Shown in pieces: positions 45,190 to 58,116 of a DNA stretch of 64,000 bases. The notes beneath the pieces were generated by a model. That model saw nothing but the letters and a program-made list of their open reading frames with translations. It had not been told where the DNA came from and searched no databases. How positions within the stretch are numbered: position 1 is the stretch's first letter; the number at the start of each line of letters is the position of its first letter. A program made the position numbers and the translations under genes. Source of the DNA: Panopea generosa (Eukaryota > Mollusca > Bivalvia > Adapedonta > Hiatellidae); contig CM055898.1 of the NCBI GenBank assembly GCA_029582155.1, positions 35,397,455-35,461,454 of the forward strand, given 5' to 3'.

Positions 45190-48100
45190 TTATGCTCTTC
45201 ATGTGCGCCTGTGGTGTATTTCATTATATATCTATACTTCATGTGCGACTGTGGTGTATTTTATTCTATATCTATACTTTACTACGACTGTGGTGTATTT
45301 CAATCTATATCTATACTTCACGTGCGACTGTGGTGTATTTTAATCTATATCGTGCGACTGTGGTGTATTTAATCTATATCTATACTCCACGTGCGACTGT
45401 GGTGTATTTTATTCTATAACTATACTTCACTACGACTGTGGTGTATTTCAATCTATATCTATACTTCACGTGCGACTGTGGTGTATTTTAATCTATATCG
45501 TGCGACTGTGGTGTATTTAATCTATATCTATACTTCACGTGAGACTGTGGTGTATTTTATATATTTACTTCAAGTGCGACTGTGGTGTATCTTAATCTAT
45601 ATCTATACTTCACGTGCGACGGTGTAGTATTCTAATCTATATCTATACTTCACGTGCGACTGTGTAGTATTCTAATCTATTTCTATACTTCACGTGCGAA
45701 TGTGTAGTATTCTAATCTATATCTATACTTCACGTGCAACTGTGATGTATTTTATTCTATATCTATATTTTGTGTGTGACTGTGGTGTATTTTAATCTGT
45801 ATCTATACTTCACCTGCGACTGTGATGTATTTTATTTTATATCTATACCTCACGTGCGACGGTAGTGTATTTTATTCTTTATCTATATTTCACGTGCGAA
45901 TGTGGTGTATTTTAATCTATTTCTATACTTCACGCGCGACTGTGGTGTAATTAATTCTATATCAATTCTTCACGTGCGACTGTGGTGTATTTTAATCATA
46001 TCTATACGTCACGTGCAAATGTGGTGTATTTTAATCTGTATCTATACTTCACGTGCGACTGTGATGTATTTTATTTTATATCTATACTTCACGTGCGACT
46101 GTGGTGTATTTTAATCTATATCTATACTTCACGCGCAACTGTGGTGTAATTTATTCTATATCAATACTTCACGTACGTGTGTGATATTTTAATCTATATC
46201 TATACTTCACGTCCGACTGTGGTGTATTTTAATCTAGATATATACTTCGTGTCCGACTGTGGTGTATTATTTTAATATCTATATTTCATGTGCGCCTGTG
46301 GGGTATTAAATCTATATCTATACTTGACGTGCGACTATGGTGTATTTTAATCTATATATATACTTCACGTGCGACTGTGATGTATTTTAATTTATATCTA
46401 TACTTCACGTGCGACTGTTGTGTATTTCAATCTATATCAATACTTCACGTGAGACTTTGGTGTACTATATTCTATATCTATATTTCACGTGCGACTGTGG
46501 TGTATTTTAATCTATATATATACTTCACGTGCAACTGTGGTGTATTATATTATATTATATCTATACCTCACGTGCGTTTGTGGTGTCTTATATTCTATAT
46601 CTATACTTCACGTGCTACTGTGGTGTATTATATTCTTTATCTATACTTGACGTGCGATTGTGGTGTATTTTAATCTATATTTATATTTCACGTTTGACTG
46701 TGGTGTATTTTAAACTATATCTAAATTCACGTGCGACTGTGGTGTATTTTATTCTGTATCTATACTTCACGTGCGACTGTGGTGTATTTTAATATTTATC
46801 TATACTTCACGTGCGACTGTAGTGTATTTTATTCGATATCTTTACTTGACGTGCAACTGTGGTGTGTTTTAATCTATATCAATTCTTCACGTGAGACTGT
46901 GGTGTATTATATTCTGTATTTATACTTCACGTGAGACTGTGATGTATTTTATTCTGTATCTATACTTGACGTGCGACTGTAGTGTATTTTAATATTTATC
47001 TATACTTCACGTGCGACTGTGGTGTATTTTATTCTGTATCTATACTTCACGTGCGACTGTGGTGTATTTTAATATGTATCTATTCTTCACATGAGACTGT
47101 GGTGTATTTTATTCTGTATCTATACTTCACGTGCGACTGTGGTGTATTTTAATATTTATCTATACTTCACGTGCGACTGTAGTGTATTTTATTCGATATC
47201 TATACTTGACGTGCGACTGTGGTGTATTTTAATATTTATCTATTCTTCACATGAGACTGTGGTGTATTATATTCTGTATTTATACTTCACGTGAGACTGT
47301 GGTGTATTTTATTCTGTATCTATACTTCACGTGCGACTGTGGTGTATTTTAATATTTATCTATACTTCACGTGCGACTGTAGTGTATTTTATTAGATATC
47401 TATACTTCACGTGTGACTGTGGTGTATTTTAATCTATAACTATACTTGACGTGAGACCGTGGTGTATTATATTCTGTATTTATACTTCACGTGCGACTGT
47501 AGTGTATTTTATTCGATATCTATACTTGACGTGCGACTGTGATGTATTTTAATATTTATCTATTCTTCACGTGAGACTGTGGTGTATTTTATTCTGTATC
47601 TATACTTCACGTGCGACTGTGGTGTATTTTAATATTTATCTATACTTCACGTGCGACTGTAGTGTATTTTATTCGATATCTATACTTGACGTGCGACTGT
47701 GGTGTATTTTATTCTGTATCTATACTTCACGTGCGACTGTGGTGTATTTTAATATTTATCTATACTTCACGTGCGACTGTAGTGTATTTTATTCGATATC
47801 TATACTTGACGTGCGACTTTGGTATATTTTAATCTATATCTTTACTTCACGTGAGACTGTGGTGTATTATATTCTGTATTTTTACTTCACGTGAGACTGT
47901 GGTGTATTTTATTCTGTATCTATACTTCACGTGCGACTGTGGTGTATTTTAATATTTATCTATACTTCACGTGCGACTGTAGTGTATTTTATTCGATATC
48001 TATACTTGACGTGCGACTGTGGTGTATTTTATTCTGTATCTATACTTCACGTGCGACCGTGGTGTATTTTAATATTTATCTATACTTCACGTGCGACTGT

Positions 48101-48505
48101 AGTGTATTTTATTCGATATCTATACTTGACGTGCGACTGTGGTGTATTTTAATCTGTATTTATACTTCACCTGCGACTGTGGTGTATTATATTCTGTATT
48201 TATACTTCACCTGCGACTGTGGTGTATTATATTCTGCATTTATACCTCACGTGTGACTGTGGTGTGTTTTATATCTATACTTCACGTGAGACTGTGGTGT
48301 ATTATATTCTGTGTTTTTACTTTACCTGCGACTGTGGTGTATTATATTCTGTATTTATACCTCACGTGTGACTGTGGTGTGTTTTATATCTATACTTCAA
48401 GTGCGAATGTGGAGTATTATATTCTATACTTCATGTGACACTGTGGTGTATTCTATACCTATACTTCAAGTGCAACTGTGGTGTATTTTATTCAATATCA
48501 TTACT
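45190..48505. repeat. 40-bp satellite array, about 80 units, with a 120-bp higher-order repeat
   Basis: The unit is CTATACTTCACGTGCGACTG - TGGTGTATTTTATTCTGTAT. The first part (to about 46900) has irregular units. From about 46900 to 48150 trimers repeat almost exactly every 120 bp: a GGTGTATTTTATTCTG unit, a GGTGTATTTTAATATT unit and an AGTGTATTTTATTCGA unit ending in CTTGACGTG (for example 47581, 47701, 47881, 48001). Most units contain a CACGTG palindrome. Frames of 70-127 codons occur because 120 is divisible by three. They are not genes. Confidence 0.95.
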
Positions 48506-49079
48506 TTGCCCTTCAACTATGAATACATAACATTTTGCTACAAGTCTTCAAAACTAAATGGGGGTCAAATTACTCCTCTTTAGCAATTCATATCGCTGTT
48601 ATCTCCCTTAATTATTTGTGAAGCCCCAGAAGAGGCTGACCTTTCGTTGAATAAAAGTCTTAATCTTTGTATACGTTTGTTTCTAATATTAAATGTATAC
48701 AGGTTAAATTGCCCAAGTATGTATTCCACGCCCACAATTTCGTTTTTACAATGGAAAGGACGCAGAAATGGTAAAAGGTGGAAATGCGTTCCAGTTCTTA
48801 AAGTTGGTTTCACCTGTGACAAAAAGATATTTTATGAGAGAATAAAATAAAAAATAACAACATCTTTAGTTTTTCCACATGCAGTCAAACCTATCTTAAA
48901 CAGCCAGTCAAGAAATGGAACATAAGTGGGCTTAAAAACAGGTTGTAGCTTAATATATGTTAATTTTCTAGGAAAAGGAAACAGCAATTGTGACTGCTTA
49001 AGACAAGTGACTGCTTAATAGAGATGACCGTTTACACAGGTTTGATATTATATTAAAATATTAACATATTTCAATGATA
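48506..49079. other. unique spacer between two satellites
   Basis: No exon similar to exon 2 or exon 3 of the EF-hand gene is visible here. GAAGCCCCAGAAGAGGCTGA at 48620 followed by AATAAAAG looks like the tail of a dispersed retroposon, unassigned. Confidence 0.4.
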
Positions 49080-52000
49080 TTTACTGTTATTGACCTTGCA
49101 GTACAGTAGCTTTGATAGTTGTCAGTCGTCAGTTGTTGACATTTACTGTTGTTGACCTTCTGAGTGCAGTAGCTTTGATAGTTGTCAGTTATTGACATTT
49201 ACTGTTGTTGACCTTGCAGTGCAGCAACTTAACTTTGATAGTTGTCAGTCGTCAGTTGTTGACATTTACTGTTGTTGACCTTCTGAGTGCAGTAGCTTTG
49301 ATAGTTGTCAGTTGTTGACATTTACTGTTGTTGACCTTGCAGTGCAGCAACTTAACTTTGATAGTTGTCAGTCGTCAGTTGTTGACATTTACTGTTGTTG
49401 AACTTCTGAGTGCAGTAGCTTTGATAGTCGTCAGTTGTTGATATTTACTGTAGTTGACCTTGCAGTGCAGTAACTTTGATAGTCGTCAGTTGTTGACATT
49501 TACTGTTGTTGACCTTGCAGTGCAGTAGCTTTGATAGTTGTCAGTTGTTGATATTTACTGTTGTAGACCTTGCAGTGCAGTAGATTTGATAATTGTCAGT
49601 TGTTGATATTTACTGTTGTTGACGTTGCAGTGCAGTAGCTCTGGTAGTTGTCAGTTGTTGATGCTTACTGTTGTTGACCTTGCAGTGCAATAGCTTTGAT
49701 TAGTTGTCTGTTGTTGATGCTTAGTGTTGTTCACCTTGAAGTGCAAAAGCTTTGATATTTGTAAGTTGTTGATATTTACTGTTGTTGACCTTGAAGTGCA
49801 GTAGCTTTGATAGTTGTTGATATTTACTGTTGTTGACCTTGCAGTGCAGTATCTTTGATAGTTGTCTGTTGTTGATATTTACTGTTGTTGACCTTGCAGT
49901 GCAGTAGCTTTGATCAGTTGTCTGTTGTTGATGCTTACTGTTGTTCACCTTGAAGTGCAAAAACTTTATAGTTGTAAGTTGTTGATGCTTACTGTTGTTG
50001 ACCTTGCAATGCAGTAGCTTTGATAGTTGTCCGTTGTTGATATCTACTGTTGTTGGTCTTGCAGTGCAGTAGCTTTGATTAAGTTTCAGTTGTTGATATT
50101 TAAAGTTGTTGACCTTACAGTTCAGTAGCTTTGATAGTTGTCAGTTGTTGACATTTACTGTTGTTGTATTGCAGTGCAGTAGCTTTGATAGTTGTTACTT
50201 GTTGATGCTTACTGTTGTTGACCTTGAAGTGCAGTAGCTTTGAAAGTTGTCAGTTGTTGATGCTTTCTGTTGTTGACCTTTCAGTGCAGTAGCTTTGATA
50301 GTTGTAAGTTGTTGACATTTACTGTTGTTGACCTTGCAGTGCAGTAGCTTTGGTAGTTGTCAGATGACGATGCTTACTGTTGTTGGATTTGCAGTGCAGT
50401 AACTTTGATAGTTGTAAGTTGTTCACATTTACTGTTGTTGACCTTGCAATGCAGTAGCTTTGATAGTTGTCAGTTGTAAATGTTTACTGTTGTTGACCTT
50501 GAAGTGCAGTTGCTTTGGTAGTTGTCAGATGACGATGTTTACTGTTGCTGGATTTGCAGTGCAGTAGCTTTGATAGTTGTAAGTTGTTCACATTTACTGT
50601 TGTTGACCTTGCAATGCAGTCGCTTTGATAGTTGTCAGTTGTTGATGCTTACTGTTGTTGACCTTGAAGTGCAGTAGCTTTGATAGTTGTCAGTTTTTTA
50701 TATTTACTGTTGTTGGTCTTGCAGTGCAGTAGCTTTAATTAGTTTTCAGTTGTTGACATTTACTGTTGATGTATTGCAGTGCAGTTGATTTGATAGTTGT
50801 TAGTTGTTGATGCTTACTGTTGTTGACCTTGAAGTGCAGTAGCTTTGAAAGTTGTCAGCTGTTGACATTTACTGTTGTATTGCAGTGCAGTAGCTTTGAT
50901 AGTTGTTACTTGTTGATGCTTACTGTTGTTGACCTTGAAGTGCAGTAGCTTTGAAAGTTATCAGTTGTTGATGCTTTCTGTTGTTCACCTTGCAGTGCAG
51001 TAGCTTTGATAGTTGTAAGTTGTTGACATTTACTGTTGTTGACCTTGCAGTGCAGTAGCTTTGATAGTTGTAAGTTGTTGACATTTACTGTTGTTGACCT
51101 TGCAGTGCAGTAGCTTTGATAGTTGTAAGTTGTTGACATTTACTGTTGTTGACCTTGCAGTGCAGTAGCTTTGAATAGTTGTACGTTGTTAATGTTTACT
51201 GTTGTTGACCTTGCAGTGCAGTAGCTTTGATAGTTGTCAGATGTTGATGCTTACTGTTATTGACCTTGAAGTGCAGTAGCTTTGATAGTTGTAAGTTGTT
51301 GACATTTACTGTTGTTCACCTTGCAGTGCAGTATCTTTGATAGTTGTTGACATTTACTGTTGTTGACCTTGCAGTGCAGTAGCTTTGATAGTTGTAAGTT
51401 GTTGACATTTACTGTTGTTGACCTTGCAGTGCAGTAGCTTTGAATAATTGTACGTTGGTAATGTTTACTGTTGTTGACCTTGCAGGGCAGTAGCTTTGAA
51501 AGTTGTCAGATGTTGATGCTTACTGTTGTTTACCTTGAAGTGCAGTAGCTTTGATAGTTGTCAGATGTTGATGCTTACTGTTGTTGACCTTGAAGTGCAG
51601 TAGCTTTGATAGTTGTAAGTTGTTGACATTTACTGTTGTTCACCTTGCAGTGCAGTATCTTTTATAGTTGTTGACATTTACTGTTGTTGACCTTGCAGTG
51701 CAGTAGCTTTGATAGTTGTAAGTTGTTGACATTTACTGTTGTTGACCTTGCAGTGCAGTAGCTTTGATAGTTGTAAGTTGTTGACATTTACTGTTGTTGA
51801 CCTTGCAGTGCAGTAGCTTTGAATAATTGTACGTTGGTAATGTTTACTGTTGTTGACCTTGCAGGGCAGTAGCTTTGAAAGTTGTCAGATGTTGATGCTT
51901 ACTGTTGTTTACCTTGAAGTGCAGTAGCTTTGATAGTTGTCAGTTGTTGATGCTTACTGTTGTTGACCTTGAAGTGCAGTAGTTTTGATTAGTTGTATGT

Positions 52001-55000
52001 TGTTGATGCTTACTGTTGTTGACCTCGCAATGCAGTAGCTTTGATAGTTGTCAGTTGTTGATGCTAACTGTTGTTGACCTTGAAGTGCAGTAGTTTTGAT
52101 TAGTTGTATGTTGTTGATGCTTACTGTTGTTGACCTTGCAATGCAGTTGCTTTGATAGTTGTCAGTTGTTGATGCTTACTGTTGTTGACCTTCAAGTGTA
52201 GTTGTTTTGATTAGTTGTATGTTGTTGATATGTACTGTTCTTTACCTTACAGTGCAGTAGCTTTGATAGTTGTCTGTTGTTGATATTAACTCTTGTTTAC
52301 CTTGCAGTGCAGTAGTTTTGATAGTTGTCAGTCGCCAGTTGTTAGTTTTTACTGTTGTTTAACTTGCAGTGCAGTAGCTTTGATAGTTGTCTGTTGTTGA
52401 TGTGTACTGTTGTTTACCTTACAGTGCAGTAGCTTTGATAGTTGTCAGTCGTCAGTTGTTAATAGTTACTGTTGTTTACTCTGCAGTGCAGTAGCTTTGA
52501 TAGTTGTTTGTTGTTGATATGTACTGTTGTTTACCTTACAGTGCAGTAGCTTTGATAGTTGTAAGTTGTTGACATTTACTATTGTTGACCTTGCAGTGCA
52601 GTAGCTTTGAATAGTTGTAAGTTGTTAATGTTTACTGTTGTTTACCTTGCGGTGCAGTAGCTTTGATAGTTGTCAGATGACGATGCTTACTGTTGTTGAC
52701 CTTGCAATGCAGTTGTCAGTTGTTGATGCTTACTGTTGTTGACCTTGAAGTGCAGTAGTTTTGATTAGTTGTATGTTGTTGATGCTTACTGTTGTTGACC
52801 TTGCAATGCAGTAGCTTTGATAGTTGTCAGTTGTTGATGCTTACTGTTGTTGACCTTCAAGTGCAGTTGTTTTGATTAGTTGTATGTTGTTGATATGTAC
52901 TGTTCTTTACCTTACAGTGCAGTAGTTTTGATAGTTGTCTGTTGTTGATATTAACTGTTGTTTACCTTGCAGTGCAGTAGTTTTGATAGTTGTCAGTCGC
53001 CAGTTGTTAATATTTACTGTTGTTTACCTTGCAGTGCAATAGCTTTGATAGTTGTCTGTTGTTGATGTGTACTGTTGTTTACCTTACAGTGCAGTAGCTT
53101 TGATAGTTGTCAGTCGTCAGTTGTTAATAGTTACTGTTGTTTACTCTGCAGTGCAGTAGTTTTGATAGTTGTTTGTTTTTTTATATGTACTGTTGTTTAC
53201 CTTACAATGCAGTAGCTTTGATAGTTGTAAGTTGTTGACATTTACTGTTGTTGACCTTGCAGTGCAGTAGCTTTGAATAGTTGTAAGTTGTTAATGTTTA
53301 CTGTTGTTGACCTTGCAGTGGGGTAGCTTTGACGGTTGTCAGATGACGATGCTTACTGTTGTTGACCTTGCAGTGCAGTAGCTTTGATAGTTGTCAGTTG
53401 TTAATGTTTACTGTTGTTGACCTTGCAGTGCAGTAGCTTTGATAATTTTCAGATGTTAATGCTTACTGTTGTTGACCTTGCAGTGCAGTAGCTTTGATAG
53501 TTGTCAGATGTTGATGCTTACTGTTGTTGACCTTAAAGAGCAGTAGCTTTAATAGTTGTCAGTTGTTGATGCTTACTGTTGTTGACGTTCAAGTGCAGTA
53601 GTTTTGATTAGTTGTATGTTGTTGATATTTACTGTTGTTTACCCTGCAGTGCAGTAGCTTTGACAGTTTCTGTTGTTGATGCTTACTGTTGTTGACCTTG
53701 GAGTGCAGTAGCTTTGATAGTTGTCAGATGTTTATGCTTACTGTTGTTGACCTTCAAGTGCAGTAGTTTTGATTAGTTGTATGTTGTTGATATTAACTGT
53801 TGTTTACCTTGCAGTGCAGTAGCTTTGATAGTTGTAAATTGTTGACATTTACTATTGTTGACCTTGCAGTGCATTAGTTTTGATAGTTGTCAGTCGCCAG
53901 TTGTTAATATTTACTGTTCTTTACCTTACAGTGCACTAACTTTGATAGTTGTCTGTTGTTGATATTAACTGTTGTTTACCTTGCAGCGCAGTAGCTTTGA
54001 TAGTTGTAAATTGTTGACATTTACTATTGTTGACCTTGCAGTGCAGTAGCTTTGATAGTTGTAAGTTGTTGACATTTACTGTTGTTGACCTTGCAGTGCA
54101 GTAGCTTTGAATAGTTGTACGTTGTTAATGTTTACTGTTGTAAACCCTGCAGTGCAGTAACTTTGATAGTTGTCAGATGTTGATGCTTACTGTTGTTGAC
54201 CTTGCAGTGCAGTAGCTTTGATAGTTGTCAGTTGTTGACATTTACTTTTGTTGTATTGCAGTGCAGTAGCTTTGATAGTTGTTAGTTGTTGATATTTACT
54301 GTTGTTGACCTTGCAGTGCAGTAGCTTTGATAGTTGTCAGTTGTTGACATTTACTGTTGTTGTATTGCAGTGCAATAGTTAATAGTTGTTAGTTGTTGAT
54401 GCTTACTGTTGTTGACCTTGAAGTGCAGTAGCTTTGAAAGTTTTCAGTTGTTGATGCTTTCTGTTGTTCAACTTGCAGTTTAGTAGCTTTGATAGTTGTT
54501 GACATTTACTGTTGTTGACCTTGCAGTGCAGTGGCTTTGATAGTTGTAAGTTGTTGACATTTACTGTTGTTGACCTTGCAGTGCAGTAGCTTTGATAGTT
54601 GTAAGTTGTTGACATTTACTATTGTTGACCTTGCAGTGCAGTTGCTTTAAATAGTTGTACGTTGTTAATGTTACTGTTGTTGACCTTGCAGTGCAGTAGC
54701 TTTGATAGTTGTCAGATGTTGATGCTTACTGTTGTTGACCTTGAAGTGCAGTAGCTTTGATAGTTGTCAGTTGTTGATGCTTATTGTTGTTGACCTTGAA
54801 GTCCAGTAATTTTAATTAGTTGTATGTTGTTGATGCTTACTGTTGTTGACCTTGCAATGCAGTAGCTTTGATAGTTGTCAGTTGTTGATGCTTACTGTTG
54901 TTGACCTTCAAATGCAGTAGTTTTGAAAAGTTGTATGTTGCTGATATGTACTGTTCTTTACCTTACAGTGCAGTAGCTTTGATAGTTGTCTGTTGTTGAT

Positions 55001-55105
55001 ATTAACTGTTGTTTGCCTTGCAGTGCAGTAGCTTTGATAGTTGTCAGTCACCAGTTGTTAAAATTTCATGTTGTTTACCTTGCAGTGCAGTAGCTTTGAT
55101 AGTTG
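49080..55105 (+). repeat. 55-bp satellite array, second copy, about 108 units
   Basis: Same family and same orientation as 11691-16945. Units are more uniform here. Identical neighbouring units at exactly 55 bp occur (51001, 51056 and following), and larger blocks are duplicated (for example 51340-51560 and 51660-51920). This points to recent expansion. A TGATGCTTACTG variant and a TTGATATGTACTG variant are interspersed. Confidence 0.95.
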
Positions 55106-55478
55106 TCTGTCACTACAGTCGTGTAAGTTACTAGTAAAATTCAAGATCTTAATACATTCATGTCACTACAGTCATGTAAGTTACAAAACACAGACACTAG
55201 TAAAATTCAAGATCTTAATACATACATGTCACTACAGTCGTGTAAGTTACAAAACACAGACACTAGTAAAATTCAAGATTTTAATACATACATGTCACTA
55301 CAGTTTTGTAATCGGCAAAACACAGACACTAGTAAAATTCAAGATCTTAATACATTCATGTCACTACAGTCTTGTAAGTTGCAAAACACAGGCACTAGTA
55401 AAATTCAAGATCTTAATACATTCATGTCACTACAGTCGTGTAAGTTGCAAAACACAGGCACTAGTAAAATTCAAGATC
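55106..55478. repeat. 66-bp tandem repeat, about 5.5 units
   Basis: AAAATTCAAGATCTTAATAC recurs every 66 bp (TTCAAGAT at 55140, 55206, 55272, 55338, 55404 and 55470), with ATGTCACTACAGTCGTGTAA between. It ends in a T run that starts the neighbouring LINE. It is either the LINE 3' end duplicated in tandem or an independent repeat. The 147-codon frame here is a by-product of 66 being divisible by three. Confidence 0.85.
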
Positions 55479-55890
55479 TTTTTTTTTATACTTTTATTTC
55501 TCCGTCAATAAGTATGTTATAGGTTGGGGTCATCCCATCGCACACTGTACATTGTTTACATATGTTTAAGCTTTTCTAGTCACTCTAACACTCAATCTCA
55601 CTCATATTCAGTATATCATACTTGGATAAGTGTATAAACATGGGGTCTTACTAAGTTTAGGGGAAATTGATATTTTCTAATTGCTTCCAGTAAGCAATTT
55701 TTTTGGGGGGAAATGGGAAAATTCCTTAATTATGCTCTCTCCATCAGTCAAAACCATAGTAATAATTCATCGTTTCATTTTTGAGTACATTCATTTATAT
55801 TAACATGACTTGTGTAAGTGACAGGGATTTTAGTTTTATGTAGTTATATAGATCTATTATCAGGTTTATGTTATAATTTGAAAATTGGAA

Positions 55891-56283
55891 CTATTGTGAT
55901 AGAATATCGGAGTATAGATTCCAATCTTTTTTTAATTTTTCAAGATTGTTGTTTTTCGTAGCTACATTTTCCAGGATTGTATGTGTTCTTTTGAGTCTGT
56001 TTTTTAGGTTTGCTATAGGCAAGGGGGTTTCAAGTTGTTTTGTATAAAATATGTAAAATTTTGTTTCCAACAGTAAATATAATTGTACTAGTGTTAATCC
56101 CTTTCCTATATTAAAAATGAAGGTTTCTTCAGTAATTTCTATTGGATTTATAGAGAATAGCCATGTTTTCAACTCATTTATGATGGACTGTGTCTTGGGG
56201 CAGGACCATAACATGTGCGTTATGGTTTCCTCTTGTGTGCAATAAAGGCAAATTGGATAATTTTTAATTTTGATTTTATGCAA
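55891..56283 (-). pseudogene. LINE ORF2 C-terminal part
   Basis: 130 codons with C-L-Y-C...T-H-M-L-W-S-C, the CCHC-like motif at the end of L1-type ORF2. It is in the same frame as 56287-57408 and separated by a single TAA at 56287-56289, so one nonsense change split the frame. Confidence 0.8.
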
Positions 56284-56286
56284 AAA

Positions 56287-57408
56287 TTATCTGTTTGATA
56301 ATATTCTATGATTTATTCTAGCCTGAAACCATTGTAATATAGTGCTTATTGGTTTTTGAAATGGGAATTTGTAGATATTTTTCCATGTTTCCTCACTAAA
56401 GTTATATTTTAAGTTCCATTTAAGTTTTGATGTAGGAGAACTTTTGTTCCTGTTAAGAATATCATACATGTCTTTTGATCCTTTTCTACTATTTAAAAAT
56501 ATTTGAATGTTAGACGGTACAATTGGGTAATTCAACTTTGATAAGAATTCGGTTATATTATATTGTTTTAGATATACTTCAATTGCTTTCTTCACACTAT
56601 GATATTGTAAAAACTTCATTTTAATATTGTATATTGCGTTCAGTTCCTCACAAGTGTAAAATTTTCCGTCTTCTCTTATAAAATCATTTACTAGAGTTAA
56701 ACCATTATTAAAGTATTTTTTATAAAATACATCTTTGCCACCAATTCTTATATTTGGGTTGAAATAGACTGGACTTTTCAGTATGTTTGATTGCAGTGAG
56801 TTGTTTTCTGTGGCCGTAGTGTGTGTTAAAACACTTATATAAGATTTTAAAACATCTTTCCAGAACTGATTTTTAATATCATTAACTAAGGCTTCAGAAT
56901 ATCTTATACCCAGATTTGAAATGTTTTTAGTGTTGATTTTATGGTTTATTAAAAGTTGCCATTGCCCATCTGTAACAATGAGTCTCCTTATCCATGTGGA
57001 TTTCAATGCTGCAATAAATGCTTTTAAATTTATCATTTTTAGTCCTCCATCACAATATTTCTTAATTGTTTTAGTGTTTTCCCCCATAAATCTGCCTTGG
57101 GTAAAACCTGTTTGGTTATCATGGATAAGTTTGCTAAGAACTGATTTAATTCTATTTGCTATTGCCCCCGAGGCTATCTTGTAAACACAATTTAAAAGAG
57201 ATATTGGTCTATAATTTTTTAAAAAACGTCTAGGTATATTATCTTTTGGGATTAGTGTAATAATTCCCTGTTTTTGTGTAACTGATAACTCCCCATTAAT
57301 ATAGCCATAATTTATAGCCCTAACAACAAAATGCCCTATTTTACCCCAAAAAGCTTTAAAAAAGTCAGCACCGAAACCATCCGTACCTTGCAAACGATTA
57401 TTTACCAT
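56287..57408 (-). pseudogene. LINE ORF2 reverse transcriptase, palm deleted
   Basis: 373 codons. The start has G-T-D-G-F-G-A-D-F-F-K and L-K-N-Y-R-P-I-S-L-L-N, then N-Q-T-G-F-T-Q-G-R-F-M-G-E-N-T, all fingers motifs. The frame then jumps to C-D-G-G-L-K-M-I-N-L and W-I-R-R, which belong after the palm and thumb. The catalytic D-D block is gone in a frame-preserving deletion. Confidence 0.85.
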
Positions 57409-57419
57409 CTTACGAAGTG

Positions 57420-58110
57420 AATATGAAGCTTGGTCATATGTAATTAAACCTTGGACTCTGTATCAGTTAACTTTGGTATGTTAAAGTTTAAAAAATTGTT
57501 ATTCAAATATATGTCTATTAGTTGTTCATCTTTATTTGCATATAGGTTTTCATAAAAATGTTTAGCTTCTTTTAAAATATCCCCTTGTTTTGTAATGATG
57601 CTACCATCAGGCATTTCTATTTTGGGTATAATTTTACTCGTGAAGTTTTAGGTTGCAAAATATTTTGTAGGTTTTTCTCCTTCTTCAATAAATTGTGCCC
57701 TTGATCTTATAAAATGACCCTCCATTTTCTTTTTGCGCAAGGTTACAAGTTCTTCTTTTAAAATATTGAGATTGGTTATATTGCTAGCATTAAGAGATTG
57801 TTCTATTTCATTTATTTCATGTATAATTTCACATTCCTGCTTATCTGTCTCTTTTTTCTTAAAACAAGAATAAGATATTGTTTTACCATTAAAAGTGTTT
57901 CTAAAAAAAGTTGGTCATTAATAGTAAACTGTATATCTTTATTACAAATATCATTAATATTGTCTATGTTATAGATAGGTACAGCATACTGACATTTTAT
58001 TTCTTTAATTTTATCCTTAATCGTATTTAAATAATTTACATCACTGAGTACACTATTATTTAGCTTCCATAGAGGTTTACCCTTAGTAAATTGGTTAAAA
58101 TTACATTTTA
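57420..58110 (-). pseudogene. LINE ORF2 linker region, frameshifted
   Basis: Frames give F-Y-E-N-L-Y-A-N-K-D-E and, further upstream, K-G-K-P-L-W-K-L-N-N-S-V-L, typical of the segment between endonuclease and RT in L1-type elements. Several stops and frame changes interrupt it. The frame 57812-58303 runs from it into satellite. Confidence 0.7.
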
Positions 58111-58116
58111 ATATGA

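Larger units (their letters stand above)
55479..58116 (-). mobile_element. L1/Tx1-like LINE, 5'-truncated and internally deleted, inside the satellite
   Basis: On the minus strand it runs from linker sequence between endonuclease and RT (58110-57420), through an RT fingers segment, to a C-terminal Cys-His motif. The low-coordinate side has a T run (AAAAAAAAA on minus) at 55479, as expected for a LINE tail. Satellite sequence resumes directly at about 58117. The endonuclease and most of the RT palm are missing. Confidence 0.85.

Noticed and set aside
45117..48438. Many open frames of 70-127 codons with repeated Cys/Tyr/Ile-rich peptides
   Set aside because: They come from the 40-bp satellite. 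The 120-bp trimer is a multiple of three, so frames stay open in several phases at once. No start context, splice or codon bias supports a protein.
49721..54615. Minus-strand frames rich in Asn, Gln, Ser, Thr and Cys in the 55-bp satellite
   Set aside because: Same cause: repeat periodicity. They are interrupted wherever a unit has an indel.
55068..55522. Two overlapping + frames of 147 and 120 codons with 22-residue repeats
   Set aside because: Products of the 66-bp tandem repeat. Two frames of the same strand are open together, which argues against coding.
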